Part shown: piece after piece, positions 43,417 through 51,437 of the stretch
Layout of the letters: each line of letters starts with the position of its first letter
Position numbering within the stretch: position 1 is the stretch's first letter
Origin: Poindextera sp035604135
GTDB lineage: Bacteria; Pseudomonadota; Alphaproteobacteria; Caulobacterales; Caulobacteraceae
Length of the DNA: 52,027 bases
Direction of reading: 5' to 3'
Assembly (NCBI GenBank): GCA_035604135.1
Contig: DATNJB010000052.1
Span: 1 to 52,027 of the forward strand
Notes under the pieces: generated by a model
Told to the model about the DNA's origin: nothing
The model's database searches: none
What the model saw: the letters and a program-made list of their open reading frames with translations, nothing else
Program-made: the position numbers and the translations under genes

Positions 43417-44472
43417 GTGGCCCGTTACGACAGCATCCTAGGCACTATCGGCCACACGCCGGTCGTGCGCATCAACCGGCTCGCGCCCAAGCATGTGAAC
43501 CTCTGGGTCAAGGTCGAGGCGTTCAATCCGCTGGGCTCGGTCAAGGACCGACTGGCGCTCGGCGTCATCGAGGCGGCCGAGCAATCCGGCGAGCTGAAGC
43601 CCGGCCAGACGGTCATCGAGGCCACCAGCGGCAACACCGGCATCGGCCTGGCCATGGTCTGTGCGGCCAAGGGCTATCCGCTGGTTCTGACCATGCCGGA
43701 GACATTCTCGATCGAGCGGCGCAAGCTCATGCGGTTCTTAGGCGCCAAGGTGGTCGTGACGTCTGCGGCGCTGCGCGCCAAGGGCATGGTCGACAAGACC
43801 AAGGAGCTGGCGGCCAAGCACGGGTGGTTCTTTACCCGCCAGTTCGAGAACGAGGCCAACCCCGACATGCACTCGCGCACCACCGCGCGCGAAATCCTCG
43901 ACGACTTCAAGGACGACGGCCTCGACTATTGGGTCACCGGCTATGGCACCGGCGGCACGCTGAAAGGCGTCGGCCGGGTGCTGGCGAAGGAGAGCCCGAA
44001 GACCAAGATCGTCGTCTGCGAGCCGGAGACCGCGCCGCTGCTCACCAGCCACCAGCCGCAGGCGCGCAATGAAGACGGCACCCCCGCCGCGCCCCACCCC
44101 GCCTGGACCCCACACCCGATGCAGGGCTGGACGCCGGACTTCATCCCCAAGCTCACGGACGACGCCGTCGACCTCCATTTCATCGAGAAGATCATCACCG
44201 TGCCGGGGCCTGAGGCCATCCGCTGCAGCCAGGAACTGGCGAAGTCGGAGGGACTGTTCGTGGGCATCACATCGGGCGCGACCTTCGCCGGCGCGCTGAA
44301 GGTGGCGGCCGACGCGCCGAAGGGCGCGAACATCCTCTGCATGCTGCCGGACACGGCCGAGCGGTACCTCTCGACGCCGCTGTTCGAGAACGTGCCCGTG
44401 GACATGACCGAGGAGGAACAGGCGATCTGGCGCTCGACCCCCCTCGGCGTCGAGCAGCCGGCGTCCGCCTAG
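43417..44472 (+). CDS. cysK: Cysteine synthase family PLP enzyme
   Basis: A 351-residue O-acetylserine sulfhydrylase-like enzyme. PLP is expected on Lys43 in NPLGSVKDR, with TSGNTGIGLA binding the substrate carboxylate and GTGGTLKGVGRVL the PLP phosphate. GTG 43417 follows a strong AGGAGGAGG, which rules out the TTG at 43390. Length exceeds the usual 310 because of an insert (about 218-250) with HPAWTPHPMQGWTPDFIP where CysK reads GPHKIQGIG-type sequence; this variant occurs in several alphaproteobacteria. The symbol is by family; sulfur donor not proven. Confidence 0.9.
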   Translation: MARYDSILGTIGHTPVVRINRLAPKHVNLWVKVEAFNPLGSVKDRLALGVIEAAEQSGELKPGQTVIEATSGNTGIGLAMVCAAKGYPLVLTMPETFSIERRKLMRFLGAKVVVTSAALRAKGMVDKTKELAAKHGWFFTRQFENEANPDMHSRTTAREILDDFKDDGLDYWVTGYGTGGTLKGVGRVLAKESPKTKIVVCEPETAPLLTSHQPQARNEDGTPAAPHPAWTPHPMQGWTPDFIPKLTDDAVDLHFIEKIITVPGPEAIRCSQELAKSEGLFVGITSGATFAGALKVAADAPKGANILCMLPDTAERYLSTPLFENVPVDMTEEEQAIWRSTPLGVEQPASA

Positions 44473-44476
44473 CGGC

Positions 44477-45088
44477 ATGAGCGCCGATCGCCGCCCGGTC
44501 GTCCTGGGCTTTCGCCCGCACACGTATTGGACGGCGGCGGTGGCGTTGGCCGGCTCAGCCGATGCGCCGGAGGTGGTCGAGCGGCGGCGGATCACGTTCG
44601 CGACCGGCGACGAGCGCATGGTCTACCACCGCGCCGCCGAGGTTCCCGCCGCCGAGGCGCCGGCGCTGGTCGCGCAGGTCCGCTCGGCGGTCGAGGTGCA
44701 CGCGTCCCAGGCCGTGAAGGCGATGGTGGCGGACCTCGCGCGCGCCGGCCGCCGGGTGCGCGCCGCGGTTGTCCCGACGGCCGGGCTCAAGCTGCCGGGG
44801 CGGATCGAAGACATCGTGCGCGTTCACGCGCGCATGCACGCCGCCGAGGGCGAGCTCTATCGCGATATCGTCGCCGACGCCTGCGCCGGCCTGGGACTGA
44901 AGGTGCACCGCGTGGTCGAGCGCGAGCTCTTCGCGCTCGCCTCGGACCGCGTGGGGACCTCGGAGGCTGTGCTCAAGATGCGGTTGCAGGCCATAGGCGC
45001 AGCGCTCGGCCCGCCGTGGAGCGAGGACCAGAAGCTGGCGATGCTCGCCGCGCTCATCCATCTCGAAAACGACGGCGCAGCGGCATGA
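44477..45088 (+). CDS. Protein of unknown function
   Basis: A 203-residue soluble protein beginning four bases after the cysteine synthase stop. The N-terminal half is beta-rich (VVLGFRPHTYWTAAVALAG, ERRRITFATGDERMVYHRAAEVP); the rest is helical, with LKLPGRIEDIVRVHARMHAAEGELYRDIVADACAGLG. HARMHAAEGELYR is His- and Glu-rich but not a motif I know. Its TGA overlaps the ATG of the next SDR. No family recognised. Confidence 0.75.
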   Translation: MSADRRPVVLGFRPHTYWTAAVALAGSADAPEVVERRRITFATGDERMVYHRAAEVPAAEAPALVAQVRSAVEVHASQAVKAMVADLARAGRRVRAAVVPTAGLKLPGRIEDIVRVHARMHAAEGELYRDIVADACAGLGLKVHRVVERELFALASDRVGTSEAVLKMRLQAIGAALGPPWSEDQKLAMLAALIHLENDGAAA

Positions 45089-46126
45089 CCAAGCCGCTGG
45101 AGGGACAGGTCGCTCTGGTCGCGGGCGCAACGCGGGCGGCGGGGCGCGGTATCGCCATCGAGCTCGCCGCGGCCGGGGCCAAGGTCTACTGCACCGGGCG
45201 CAGCACGCGGGGCGCGCCGGCGACGCCCGGACGCCCGGAGACGATCGAGGAAACCGCCGAGATGATCGCCGCGGCCGGCGGCGCGGCGGTCGCGATCCGC
45301 GTCGACCATCAGGTCGAGGCCGACGTCGAGGCTTTGGCCCAACGCCTACGCGCCGACGAGGGACGGCTCGACGTGCTGGTCAACGACGTCTGGGGCGGTG
45401 ATGCGGCCATCGCATGGGGCGCGCCGTTCTGGAAACTGGATGTCGTCACCGCCCGCGCGGTAGTCGACCAGGCGGTTTTCAGCCACCTGATCACCTCCCG
45501 TCACCTGGCGCCGATGATGGTGGGAGCCAAGCGCGGGCTGATCGTCGAGGTCAGCGACGGCGCGCTGAACGGCTACCGCGGGCAGCTGCTGTACGACCTG
45601 GTCAAGGCCTCGGTCATCCGCCTTGCCTACGCCATGGCCTGGGACCTGGTCGGGACAGGTGTCACCGCGCTCGCGCTCTCGCCCGGCTTCCTGCGCTCGG
45701 AAGCCATTCTCGAGGGCTTCGGCGTGACCGAAGCAAGCTGGCGGGAGGCGGCGAAGGCGCACCCCGACTTCGCCCTCTCGGAGACGCCACGTTTCATCGG
45801 CCGCGCCGTCGCGGCGCTGGCGGGCGGATCCGGCGATCGCTGTCAAGGCCGGGCTCTCGCTCAGCGTCGGAGACCTGGCTGACGCCTACGGGTTCGACGA
45901 CATCGACGGGCGCCGCCCGCACTTCTGGCGCAACGTCGGAGCTTGGCTGGCGCCACAGATCGACGCTGATGACGCGCTCTCGCCGCAGGCGCGGCGCATG
46001 GCCGAGGCCGGCTACATGAGCATGCACCTGACGCCGAGGCTCGCGGACAAAGCGCGGGCTTACGCGGCCAAGCTCGGCCACGCGGACCTGGGCGAAGGCT
46101 TGCGCCCCGTCGGGACCTCTAGCTAA
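45085..46126 (+). pseudogene. SDR family oxidoreductase, frameshifted near 45822
   Basis: From ATG 45085 the frame codes for an SDR: VAGATRAAGRGIA cofactor motif, VNDVWGGD, VEVSDGALNGY, YDLVK with Tyr and Lys, and LSPGFLRSE. At about 45822 it runs into an Arg-rich tail and stops at 45882. The next frame continues smoothly (PAIAVKAGLSLSVGDLADAYGFDD, then HFWRNVGAWLAP) to a TAA at 46124. Removing one G from CTGGCGGGCGGAT restores the join as ALAADPAIAVK. The catalytic residues lie before the shift, so a shortened enzyme could conceivably be active, but about 85 residues are lost. The restored end overlaps the convergent dehydrogenase by eight bases, in keeping with the other junctions. Confidence 0.85.
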
Positions 46127-47249
46127 GGCTCGGATTGATCAGGTACTTTTCGCCCGTCGCTCGCTTGTTGTAGGCGGCGATGACGGCTGGATCGAGCGCC
46201 TGGGCGAGTGAGATGGTCTTGGTGTAGTGGCTGGCGAAGGTCGTTGTGATCTCGGACGCGACGCGGGCGCGGAGCTTGGCGACTTCCGCCGCCCCGACCT
46301 TGCCAAGGAAGGGCGTCAGAAGCCAACCGCCCAAGCCCCAGGCCATGCCGAATGCGCGGTTGAGCTCGGTCGGTCCCGTGTTGAGGCCGCCGTAAATGTA
46401 GACCTGCTTGTAGGTCGTCGAGCCGTAGCGGCTGTAGCTGGCGGCATTGCGGTTGGCGGCGATCTCCATCGCGGTCAGGATCTGCCCGGCCAGCGGCCCG
46501 CCGCCGATGGCGTCGAAGCCGAGCGTCGCGCTGGTCGCGGCGATCGCATCGCTCAGGTCGCCCATGAAGCTGGGCTTGCTCGAGTCGCAGACGTGCGTCG
46601 CACCGATGCCGCGCAGCAGAGCCTCCTGCTCGGCGCTGCGCACGACGTTCACCAGCGGAACGGCCTCGGCGAGGCAGAGCTTGACCAGCATCTGGCCGAG
46701 GTTGGATGCCGCGGCCGTGTGCACCAGCGCCTTGTGGCCCTCCAGCCGCATCGTGCCGACCATGCCGAGCGCCGTCAGGGGATTGACGAAGGCCGCAGCG
46801 CCCTGCGCCGGCGTCACACCGTCGGGCATCGGCAGACAGTCGGCCGCCTTCAGCGTGCGGTACTGCCCATAGGTCGCCCCGCCGAGGATGCCGACCACCT
46901 TGCCCATGAGCCCCTGCGCTTCGGTGGACGAGCCCGCCTCGACCACGACGCCCGCGCCCTCGTTGCCGACCGGCATCGACTGATCGAGTCTGCCGGCCGC
47001 GGCGCGCATGAAGCGCTCCGGAACGGTCGCTGTGACCACCGGATGGGCGGCATCGCCGCCGTGCTTGATCGTCGACACGTCCGCAGGCCCGAGCAGGAGG
47101 CCAAGGTCGGACGGGTTGATCGGGGCCGCTTCGATGCGCACGACCACCTCGTCGGCGGCCGGATCGGGGGCGGCGACCGGAACGAGCGAGAGCTCGAGCT
47201 CGCCCGATGCCTTCACCAGCGAGCGCAGTTGCAGGCCTTCCTTCGCCAT
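46119..47249 (-). CDS. Zinc-type (MDR) alcohol dehydrogenase-like oxidoreductase
   Basis: A 376-residue medium-chain dehydrogenase/reductase. The GroES-like domain includes VVVRIEAAPINPSDLGLLLG and VGNEGAGVVVEAGS; the Rossmann part has ALVHTAAASNLGQMLVKLC, where AxxSxxG replaces the usual GxGxxG, and a GFDAIGGGPLAG segment. Zinc-ligand Cys residues are not evident, so it is closer to quinone reductase/enoyl reductase members that work without zinc. GGGAG is eight bases upstream of ATG 47249. It is followed by nothing on its strand and preceded by a SnoaL-like gene 23 bases upstream. Confidence 0.87.
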   Translation of the reverse strand: MAKEGLQLRSLVKASGELELSLVPVAAPDPAADEVVVRIEAAPINPSDLGLLLGPADVSTIKHGGDAAHPVVTATVPERFMRAAAGRLDQSMPVGNEGAGVVVEAGSSTEAQGLMGKVVGILGGATYGQYRTLKAADCLPMPDGVTPAQGAAAFVNPLTALGMVGTMRLEGHKALVHTAAASNLGQMLVKLCLAEAVPLVNVVRSAEQEALLRGIGATHVCDSSKPSFMGDLSDAIAATSATLGFDAIGGGPLAGQILTAMEIAANRNAASYSRYGSTTYKQVYIYGGLNTGPTELNRAFGMAWGLGGWLLTPFLGKVGAAEVAKLRARVASEITTTFASHYTKTISLAQALDPAVIAAYNKRATGEKYLINPSLS

Positions 47250-47272
47250 GGCGGCGTCTCCCTTGTCGTTTT

Positions 47273-47659
47273 CTAGCGGGCGATGGTCTGCAGCACGGCG
47301 GCGTGAGCGGAGTCGAGATATTCATCCAGGCGCGTGATCCGCCCGTCTCTTACGGTCACGATCAGGCAGGCCGGCATGGTCCACTCCGTGCCGTCGGGCA
47401 GGACGGCCTCGACGACGTGCTGCTGGAAGAACCCGTCCCTGGTGGTCTCGCGCCGCTTCACACGATAGCGCCGGTTCGGCAACGTGCGGGCGAACCAGCC
47501 CAAGACCCGCAGGTTCTGCTCGACCGTCTGCTCGACCCCATCGAAGTTGTGCCAGATCTTGGCGTGGGGTGCGTAGCAAGCGCGGACTGTCTCCAGGTCG
47601 CCGGTCTCGATGGCCGTCAGGAAACGATCGGCCAGATCCAACACGTCCTGTTCGCTCAT
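47273..47659 (-). CDS. SnoaL/NTF2-like polyketide-cyclase-fold protein
   Basis: A 128-residue alpha+beta barrel protein. Pattern: FLTAIETGDLETVRACYAPHAKIWHNFDG, QNLRVLGWFARTLPNRRYRV, then CLIVTVRDGRITRLDEYLD. These are typical of SnoaL-like NTF2 folds, which act as isomerases, hydrolases or binding proteins. AAGGAG is five bases upstream of the ATG. It is probably cotranscribed with the dehydrogenase 23 bases downstream. Confidence 0.85.
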   Translation of the reverse strand: MSEQDVLDLADRFLTAIETGDLETVRACYAPHAKIWHNFDGVEQTVEQNLRVLGWFARTLPNRRYRVKRRETTRDGFFQQHVVEAVLPDGTEWTMPACLIVTVRDGRITRLDEYLDSAHAAVLQTIAR

Positions 47660-47716
47660 GGGCGCTCCTTGCCGTCAGGCCGATCTGCAACCTAATGCAC
47701 GAGCGCCCCGCGGTCG

Positions 47717-48181
47717 CTAGTCCCCGCTGCCGGGTTTGGGCGCCACGGTCCCGACTTCGACGCCAGCTTCGCCGAGGATGACCTCGGCGATACGGAAGCT
47801 CTCTGTCCAGCTTTTGTGCCGATGTTCCGGGTGTGGCCGGCGATAGACCGCGATCACGCCGGCCTGGATGAGCAGCTTGGCGCATTCGGCGCAGGGCGCG
47901 AGCGTGGTGAACATCGTCGAGCCATGCACCGGCGCCACGGCATTTAGGACCGCGTTCATCTCGGCGTGGATCATGCGCGGCAGCTTGGCCTCCTGGTCGG
48001 CCAGGAGGGCGGGATTGTCGGGAATGCGGTCGGGGAAGCCGTTGAACCCCACGCCGATCACGCGCTTGCGGTCATCGACGAGGACGGCGCCGACGCCGCC
48101 CTTTGGATCCTTCGACCAGCTCGCGACCTCATCGGCGAGGCGCATGAACCGGTCGCACCATTGGGCGGAGAATCTGGCCAT
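47717..48181 (-). CDS. dCMP deaminase-like cytidine deaminase family protein
   Basis: A 154-residue zinc deaminase. Active site: His72-Ala-Glu74 in MIHAEMNA and Cys97-x2-Cys100 in LAPCAECAKLL. The N-terminal ADEVASWSKDPKGGVGAVLV and NGFPDRIPD fit dCMP deaminases rather than CDA. It would deaminate dCMP to dUMP or a related nucleotide. There is no obvious ribosome-binding site at ATG 48181. It is separate from the SnoaL-like gene by 57 bases. Confidence 0.88.
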   Translation of the reverse strand: MARFSAQWCDRFMRLADEVASWSKDPKGGVGAVLVDDRKRVIGVGFNGFPDRIPDNPALLADQEAKLPRMIHAEMNAVLNAVAPVHGSTMFTTLAPCAECAKLLIQAGVIAVYRRPHPEHRHKSWTESFRIAEVILGEAGVEVGTVAPKPGSGD

Positions 48182-48246
48182 ACCCCAAGGCTACCAGCGC
48201 GACCCGTCGACGGGGAAGCGCCAGCGGCGCCGTTCCATGGGGCCTG

Positions 48247-48462
48247 TCAATCCGCGCGCAAAGGCAGCGCCACCGGGTCGCTGGCGGGAAAGGTTCCCTT
48301 GAGCGCCTCGTCAAGGCTGCGCTCGATGTCGGGTTCGCCGCCGCCGGTCGGGCGGGCTGCACGGCCGTCGCGGCGATGCCTCTGCGGCGCGCCTGCGCGC
48401 TCCGGCCGGTGGCGGACGTCGGGCTTCGCGCCTCCGCTGCCCGCCTTCGCGCGTGTTGGCAT
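48247..48462 (-). CDS. Small charged protein of unknown function
   Basis: A 71-residue, Arg- and Gly-rich, probably disordered protein. GGAGAGGG precedes ATG 48462. The C-terminal segment IERSLDEALKGTFPASDPVALPL resembles the end of small proteins common in Proteobacteria, in which LDEALxxTFPASDPV is the conserved part. Function unknown. Confidence 0.6.
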   Translation of the reverse strand: MPTRAKAGSGGAKPDVRHRPERAGAPQRHRRDGRAARPTGGGEPDIERSLDEALKGTFPASDPVALPLRAD

Positions 48463-48550
48463 CGGGCCCTCTCCTTCACTGGGGGGTCCAAGCGCAACCC
48501 CAAGCGCGCGCTTCAGTTCCACGACGGGTAGTGACGACCTCAATCAATTG

Positions 48551-48567
48551 CCTTGGAACAGCCAAGG
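48551..48567. promoter_or_regulatory. Inverted repeat CCTTGG-N5-CCAAGG
   Basis: A perfect 6-bp inverted repeat with a five-base centre, in the 159-base divergent gap between the small charged protein and the glycine-zipper protein. Its size would suit an operator. No T-run follows. Confidence 0.3.
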
Positions 48568-48621
48568 TTGTGACGCGTTATGATCCGACACACCGACACA
48601 CTCGTGAGACGGAGACCCTCG

Positions 48622-48891
48622 ATGCGCGCACTCGGAGCTGGCCTGGCTATCGCCGCCGCGGCGGTGACCATGACTGTCGCGGCCCCTGCGGCCCAGGCGT
48701 ACCCCTATCACCACCACTATCACTACCGCTGCGTGCGCCATCACGTGGTCGCCGGCACGATCATCGGCGGGGTGACCGGCGGCGTGATCGGCAACCTGCT
48801 GACCCACGGCCACGGGCCTGGAACGATCATCGGCGCGGGCGTCGGCGCTGTCGCCGGCCACCAGATCGCCAAGCACAACGCCCACTGCTAG
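48622..48891 (+). CDS. Secreted glycine-zipper (2TM-like) protein
   Basis: An 89-residue exported protein. ATG 48622 has GGAGA upstream; a start at 48580 would place extra residues before the signal peptide. Signal sequence: GLAIAAAAVTMTVAAPAAQA. The mature protein begins with a His/Tyr-rich run (YPYHHHYHYRC, HH) and then has the glycine zipper GTIIGGVTGGVIGNLLTHG and GTIIGAGVGAVAGHQIA, as in Rick_17kDa/surface-antigen proteins. There is no lipobox. Likely an envelope protein, perhaps metal-binding at its N-terminus. Confidence 0.82.
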   Translation: MRALGAGLAIAAAAVTMTVAAPAAQAYPYHHHYHYRCVRHHVVAGTIIGGVTGGVIGNLLTHGHGPGTIIGAGVGAVAGHQIAKHNAHC

Positions 48892-48908
48892 CGAGCGGCC
48901 GGCGCAAG

Positions 48909-50375
48909 TCAGGGTCGGCCTGACGCCTTGGTTCGCGCAAGGGGACGACGCGCGACGTGCCGCAACAGCGCCGCCATGGCGGCAACATCGAGAAAGTACA
49001 GGTAGCGGTAGTCGCAGGCATAGGACGCAATGAAGAAGCTCGCCAAGAAGAGGATGGCGGCGGCGCCCATCGCGAGCACAATGATGACGTCCGACCGCCG
49101 GTCGCCCCTGGAGATATCTCTGGCGGCCAACGCCATCACGACGATCAGCACTCCCGCATAGAAGAGGTGCGAGAACACTGGAGTGCCCAGGAATGCGATC
49201 GCATAGTGAGCGTCCCAGCGATCTCGTTGGTTGAATCGCACGGCCAAGCCCGCCTCCCGCAAGAGTGCCGGATCCTCGCCGGTAACCCCGACGAAAACGC
49301 TCCGACAGGCGCTGGAGGGCGATAGGAGCGTCATGGCGAACACCGCCGCTCGCGTGCGCAGGTAAAGGTCCGGACGGGCCAAGATGAGGGCCGTCCACTG
49401 ACGGCTGGCTCCGTCACCCTCAGGGATGAGGTAATCATCGGCGCCCGGAAGCGCTTCGAGGTTGTCGGCGCTGGTCACATCGAAGTGCGGCGCCGCTTGA
49501 GTCCGAATGAAGCGTTCAACGTCAGGCGCCCGACTGTGCAAGACCGGGAGATCGATCGCCGGATCGAGCCGGGTCATCCCAGCGAGGTCGTAGACCTGCA
49601 GGCGCTTCAGTTGGTTGAGATTCTCCGGCTCGCCATCGCCATGCGCATCCAAGGCGGCGGTCGCCCCAGCCATGATCGTCACTGACAGGGCAAGGCCTAG
49701 CGCACCGTAGCCGGCGGCCCTGGCGCGCGCTGCGACGGTGGAGCCGGCGGAACGGTCGAAGAGCCGCATCGCGACGAGGCCCACGCTTGCGCAGATCGGA
49801 ATGATGACGCCGTTCTGACGGGTGAGGCCGGCGAGCGAGACCAAAACGAGCGCAACGACCAACAGTGCATATCGCAAGGGCGGCCGCGGCCACATGCGGC
49901 CGGCCCAGGCCAGGGCCGCGAACCCCGCGACTGACGCGTTAGCGAACAATACGTCCTTCCAAACCACCCCCTGGTAGATGAGCACGAGCGGCGAGGCCAT
50001 CATGAGGGCGACGATGGGCAGGACGATCAGCCGCGGTCGCGGTTCGAGACAAGCGAACGCCGCCAGGCCACTGAAAAATAGCGCTTCGCTGAAAACGATG
50101 AACAGGGGCGCGTGGGGGTCGAAGCGCACGGCCAGACCCAGGAGCCAGGCCATCACCGGCGGGTGCCAGTTGTTGTAGACGCCGGTGCGGCCCTGGGCGA
50201 GTTGCCAGAGCGAGTCAGGCTCGAAGTGGCCCGGCAGATTGACCGACAAGCTGACGGCATAGCCGAGCGCAACGACGGCCGCCAGGCATCCAAGGCGAAT
50301 GATCGACGGGCCGATAGAGTGGTCGGTCGGAGGCGCCGCTTCCTCGGCGTCGGTTGGTCGACCAGGATCACTCAC
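48909..50375 (-). CDS. Polytopic membrane protein, glycosyltransferase C-like
   Basis: A 488-residue membrane protein with about ten to twelve predicted spans, for example LGCLAAVVALGYAVSLSV and LIVLPIVALMMASPLVLIYQGVVWKDVLFA. The first periplasmic loop contains HFEPDSLWQLAQGRTGVYNNWHPP, with acidic residues as in GT-C glycosyltransferases; a large loop (about 240-350) lies before the last spans. GTG 50375 is the best start, though no ribosome-binding site is clear; the open frame upstream to 50591 is Arg-rich and probably non-coding. Substrate unknown. Confidence 0.75.
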   Translation of the reverse strand: MSDPGRPTDAEEAAPPTDHSIGPSIIRLGCLAAVVALGYAVSLSVNLPGHFEPDSLWQLAQGRTGVYNNWHPPVMAWLLGLAVRFDPHAPLFIVFSEALFFSGLAAFACLEPRPRLIVLPIVALMMASPLVLIYQGVVWKDVLFANASVAGFAALAWAGRMWPRPPLRYALLVVALVLVSLAGLTRQNGVIIPICASVGLVAMRLFDRSAGSTVAARARAAGYGALGLALSVTIMAGATAALDAHGDGEPENLNQLKRLQVYDLAGMTRLDPAIDLPVLHSRAPDVERFIRTQAAPHFDVTSADNLEALPGADDYLIPEGDGASRQWTALILARPDLYLRTRAAVFAMTLLSPSSACRSVFVGVTGEDPALLREAGLAVRFNQRDRWDAHYAIAFLGTPVFSHLFYAGVLIVVMALAARDISRGDRRSDVIIVLAMGAAAILFLASFFIASYACDYRYLYFLDVAAMAALLRHVARRPLARTKASGRP

Positions 50376-50606
50376 TCGGGGACGTCGGTCTGTTCGCGTG
50401 GGCGACTTGAAACACGATCTGCCCCCTTGTTCTGCGCTCCATGGCGGACGACGAGCCAGGCCTCGTCGCCAAGTCGCCGCCCGCACGGGCTCGGGCGGCT
50501 CGATCTCGCGTGTGGAGCGATGCGCTACCGTTCCTGCTCTCTCATGCAGCAAACTGGTCGGCAACCAGCCGGCCCGCCGCAGCAGCTCCACCCAGCCGTC
50601 GGAAGC

Positions 50607-51437
50607 CTACCCGAAACGGCCGCCGATGTAGTCGGCGGTGCGCTTGGCCTTGGGCGCGCTGAAGAGCTCGGTGGTCGGTGCGAACTCGATCAGTCGACCG
50701 AGGTACATGAAGCCGGTGTTGTCGGAGACCCGCGTTGCCTGCTGCAGGTTGTGGGTCACGATGACGATCGTGTAGTCGCTCTTCAGGTCGACGATCGTCT
50801 CCTCGAGCTTGCGTGTCGACAGCGGATCGAGGGCCGAGGCCGGCTCGTCGAGGAGCAGCACCTCGGGCCTGACCGCGATCCCGCGCGCGACGCACAGCCG
50901 CTGCTGCTGTCCGCCCGAAAGGCCAAGGCCCGAGTGCCGGAGCTTGTCCTTGACCTCTTCCCAGAGCGCCGCCTTGCGCAGGGCTTCCTCCACGCGCGCG
51001 TCCATGTCGGCGCGGCTCAGATGCTCGTACAGCCGCACGCCGAACGCGACGTTGTCGTAGATCGACATCGGAAACGGGGTCGGCTTCTGGAACACCATGC
51101 CCACGCGCGAGCGCAGGGTGGCGACGTCGACCCTGCGCTCCAGGATGTTCTCGCCGTCGAGCATGATCTCACCCTCGGCGCGCTGGCCGGGATAGAGGCC
51201 ATAGATGCGGTTCATCGCCCGCAGCAGGGTCGACTTGCCGCAGCCCGAGGGACCAATCAGGGCGGTTACGCCCTTCTCGATCACCGGCAGCGTGACCGAA
51301 TGCAGCGCCTGGTGCCGGCCGTAGAAGAAGTCGAGGTTCTTGACGTGGACCTTGACCAGGCTCGCCGGCACCTCGGCCGCGTAGTGTTCGTAGGTCTCGG
51401 CAACCTCGGCAGGTTGCTGGGTGTCGACGGCGGTCAT
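50607..51437 (-). CDS. pstB: Phosphate ABC transporter ATP-binding protein
   Basis: A 276-residue ATPase of the high-affinity phosphate importer. Walker A GPSGCGKS, signature LSGGQQQRLCVARG, Walker B LLLDEPASALDP, and the PstB-specific VGMVFQKPTPFPMSIYDNVAFG. The ATG overlaps the stop of pstA. In most alphaproteobacteria phoU and phoB follow; here 231 bases without a gene are followed by a membrane protein, so phoU/phoB must be elsewhere. The gap 50376-50606 shows no gene. Confidence 0.95.
   Translation of the reverse strand: MTAVDTQQPAEVAETYEHYAAEVPASLVKVHVKNLDFFYGRHQALHSVTLPVIEKGVTALIGPSGCGKSTLLRAMNRIYGLYPGQRAEGEIMLDGENILERRVDVATLRSRVGMVFQKPTPFPMSIYDNVAFGVRLYEHLSRADMDARVEEALRKAALWEEVKDKLRHSGLGLSGGQQQRLCVARGIAVRPEVLLLDEPASALDPLSTRKLEETIVDLKSDYTIVIVTHNLQQATRVSDNTGFMYLGRLIEFAPTTELFSAPKAKRTADYIGGRFG

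Noticed and set aside
50376..50591. Extension of the membrane protein upstream of GTG 50375
   Set aside because: The added residues are Arg/Pro-rich without a membrane span or ribosome-binding site.
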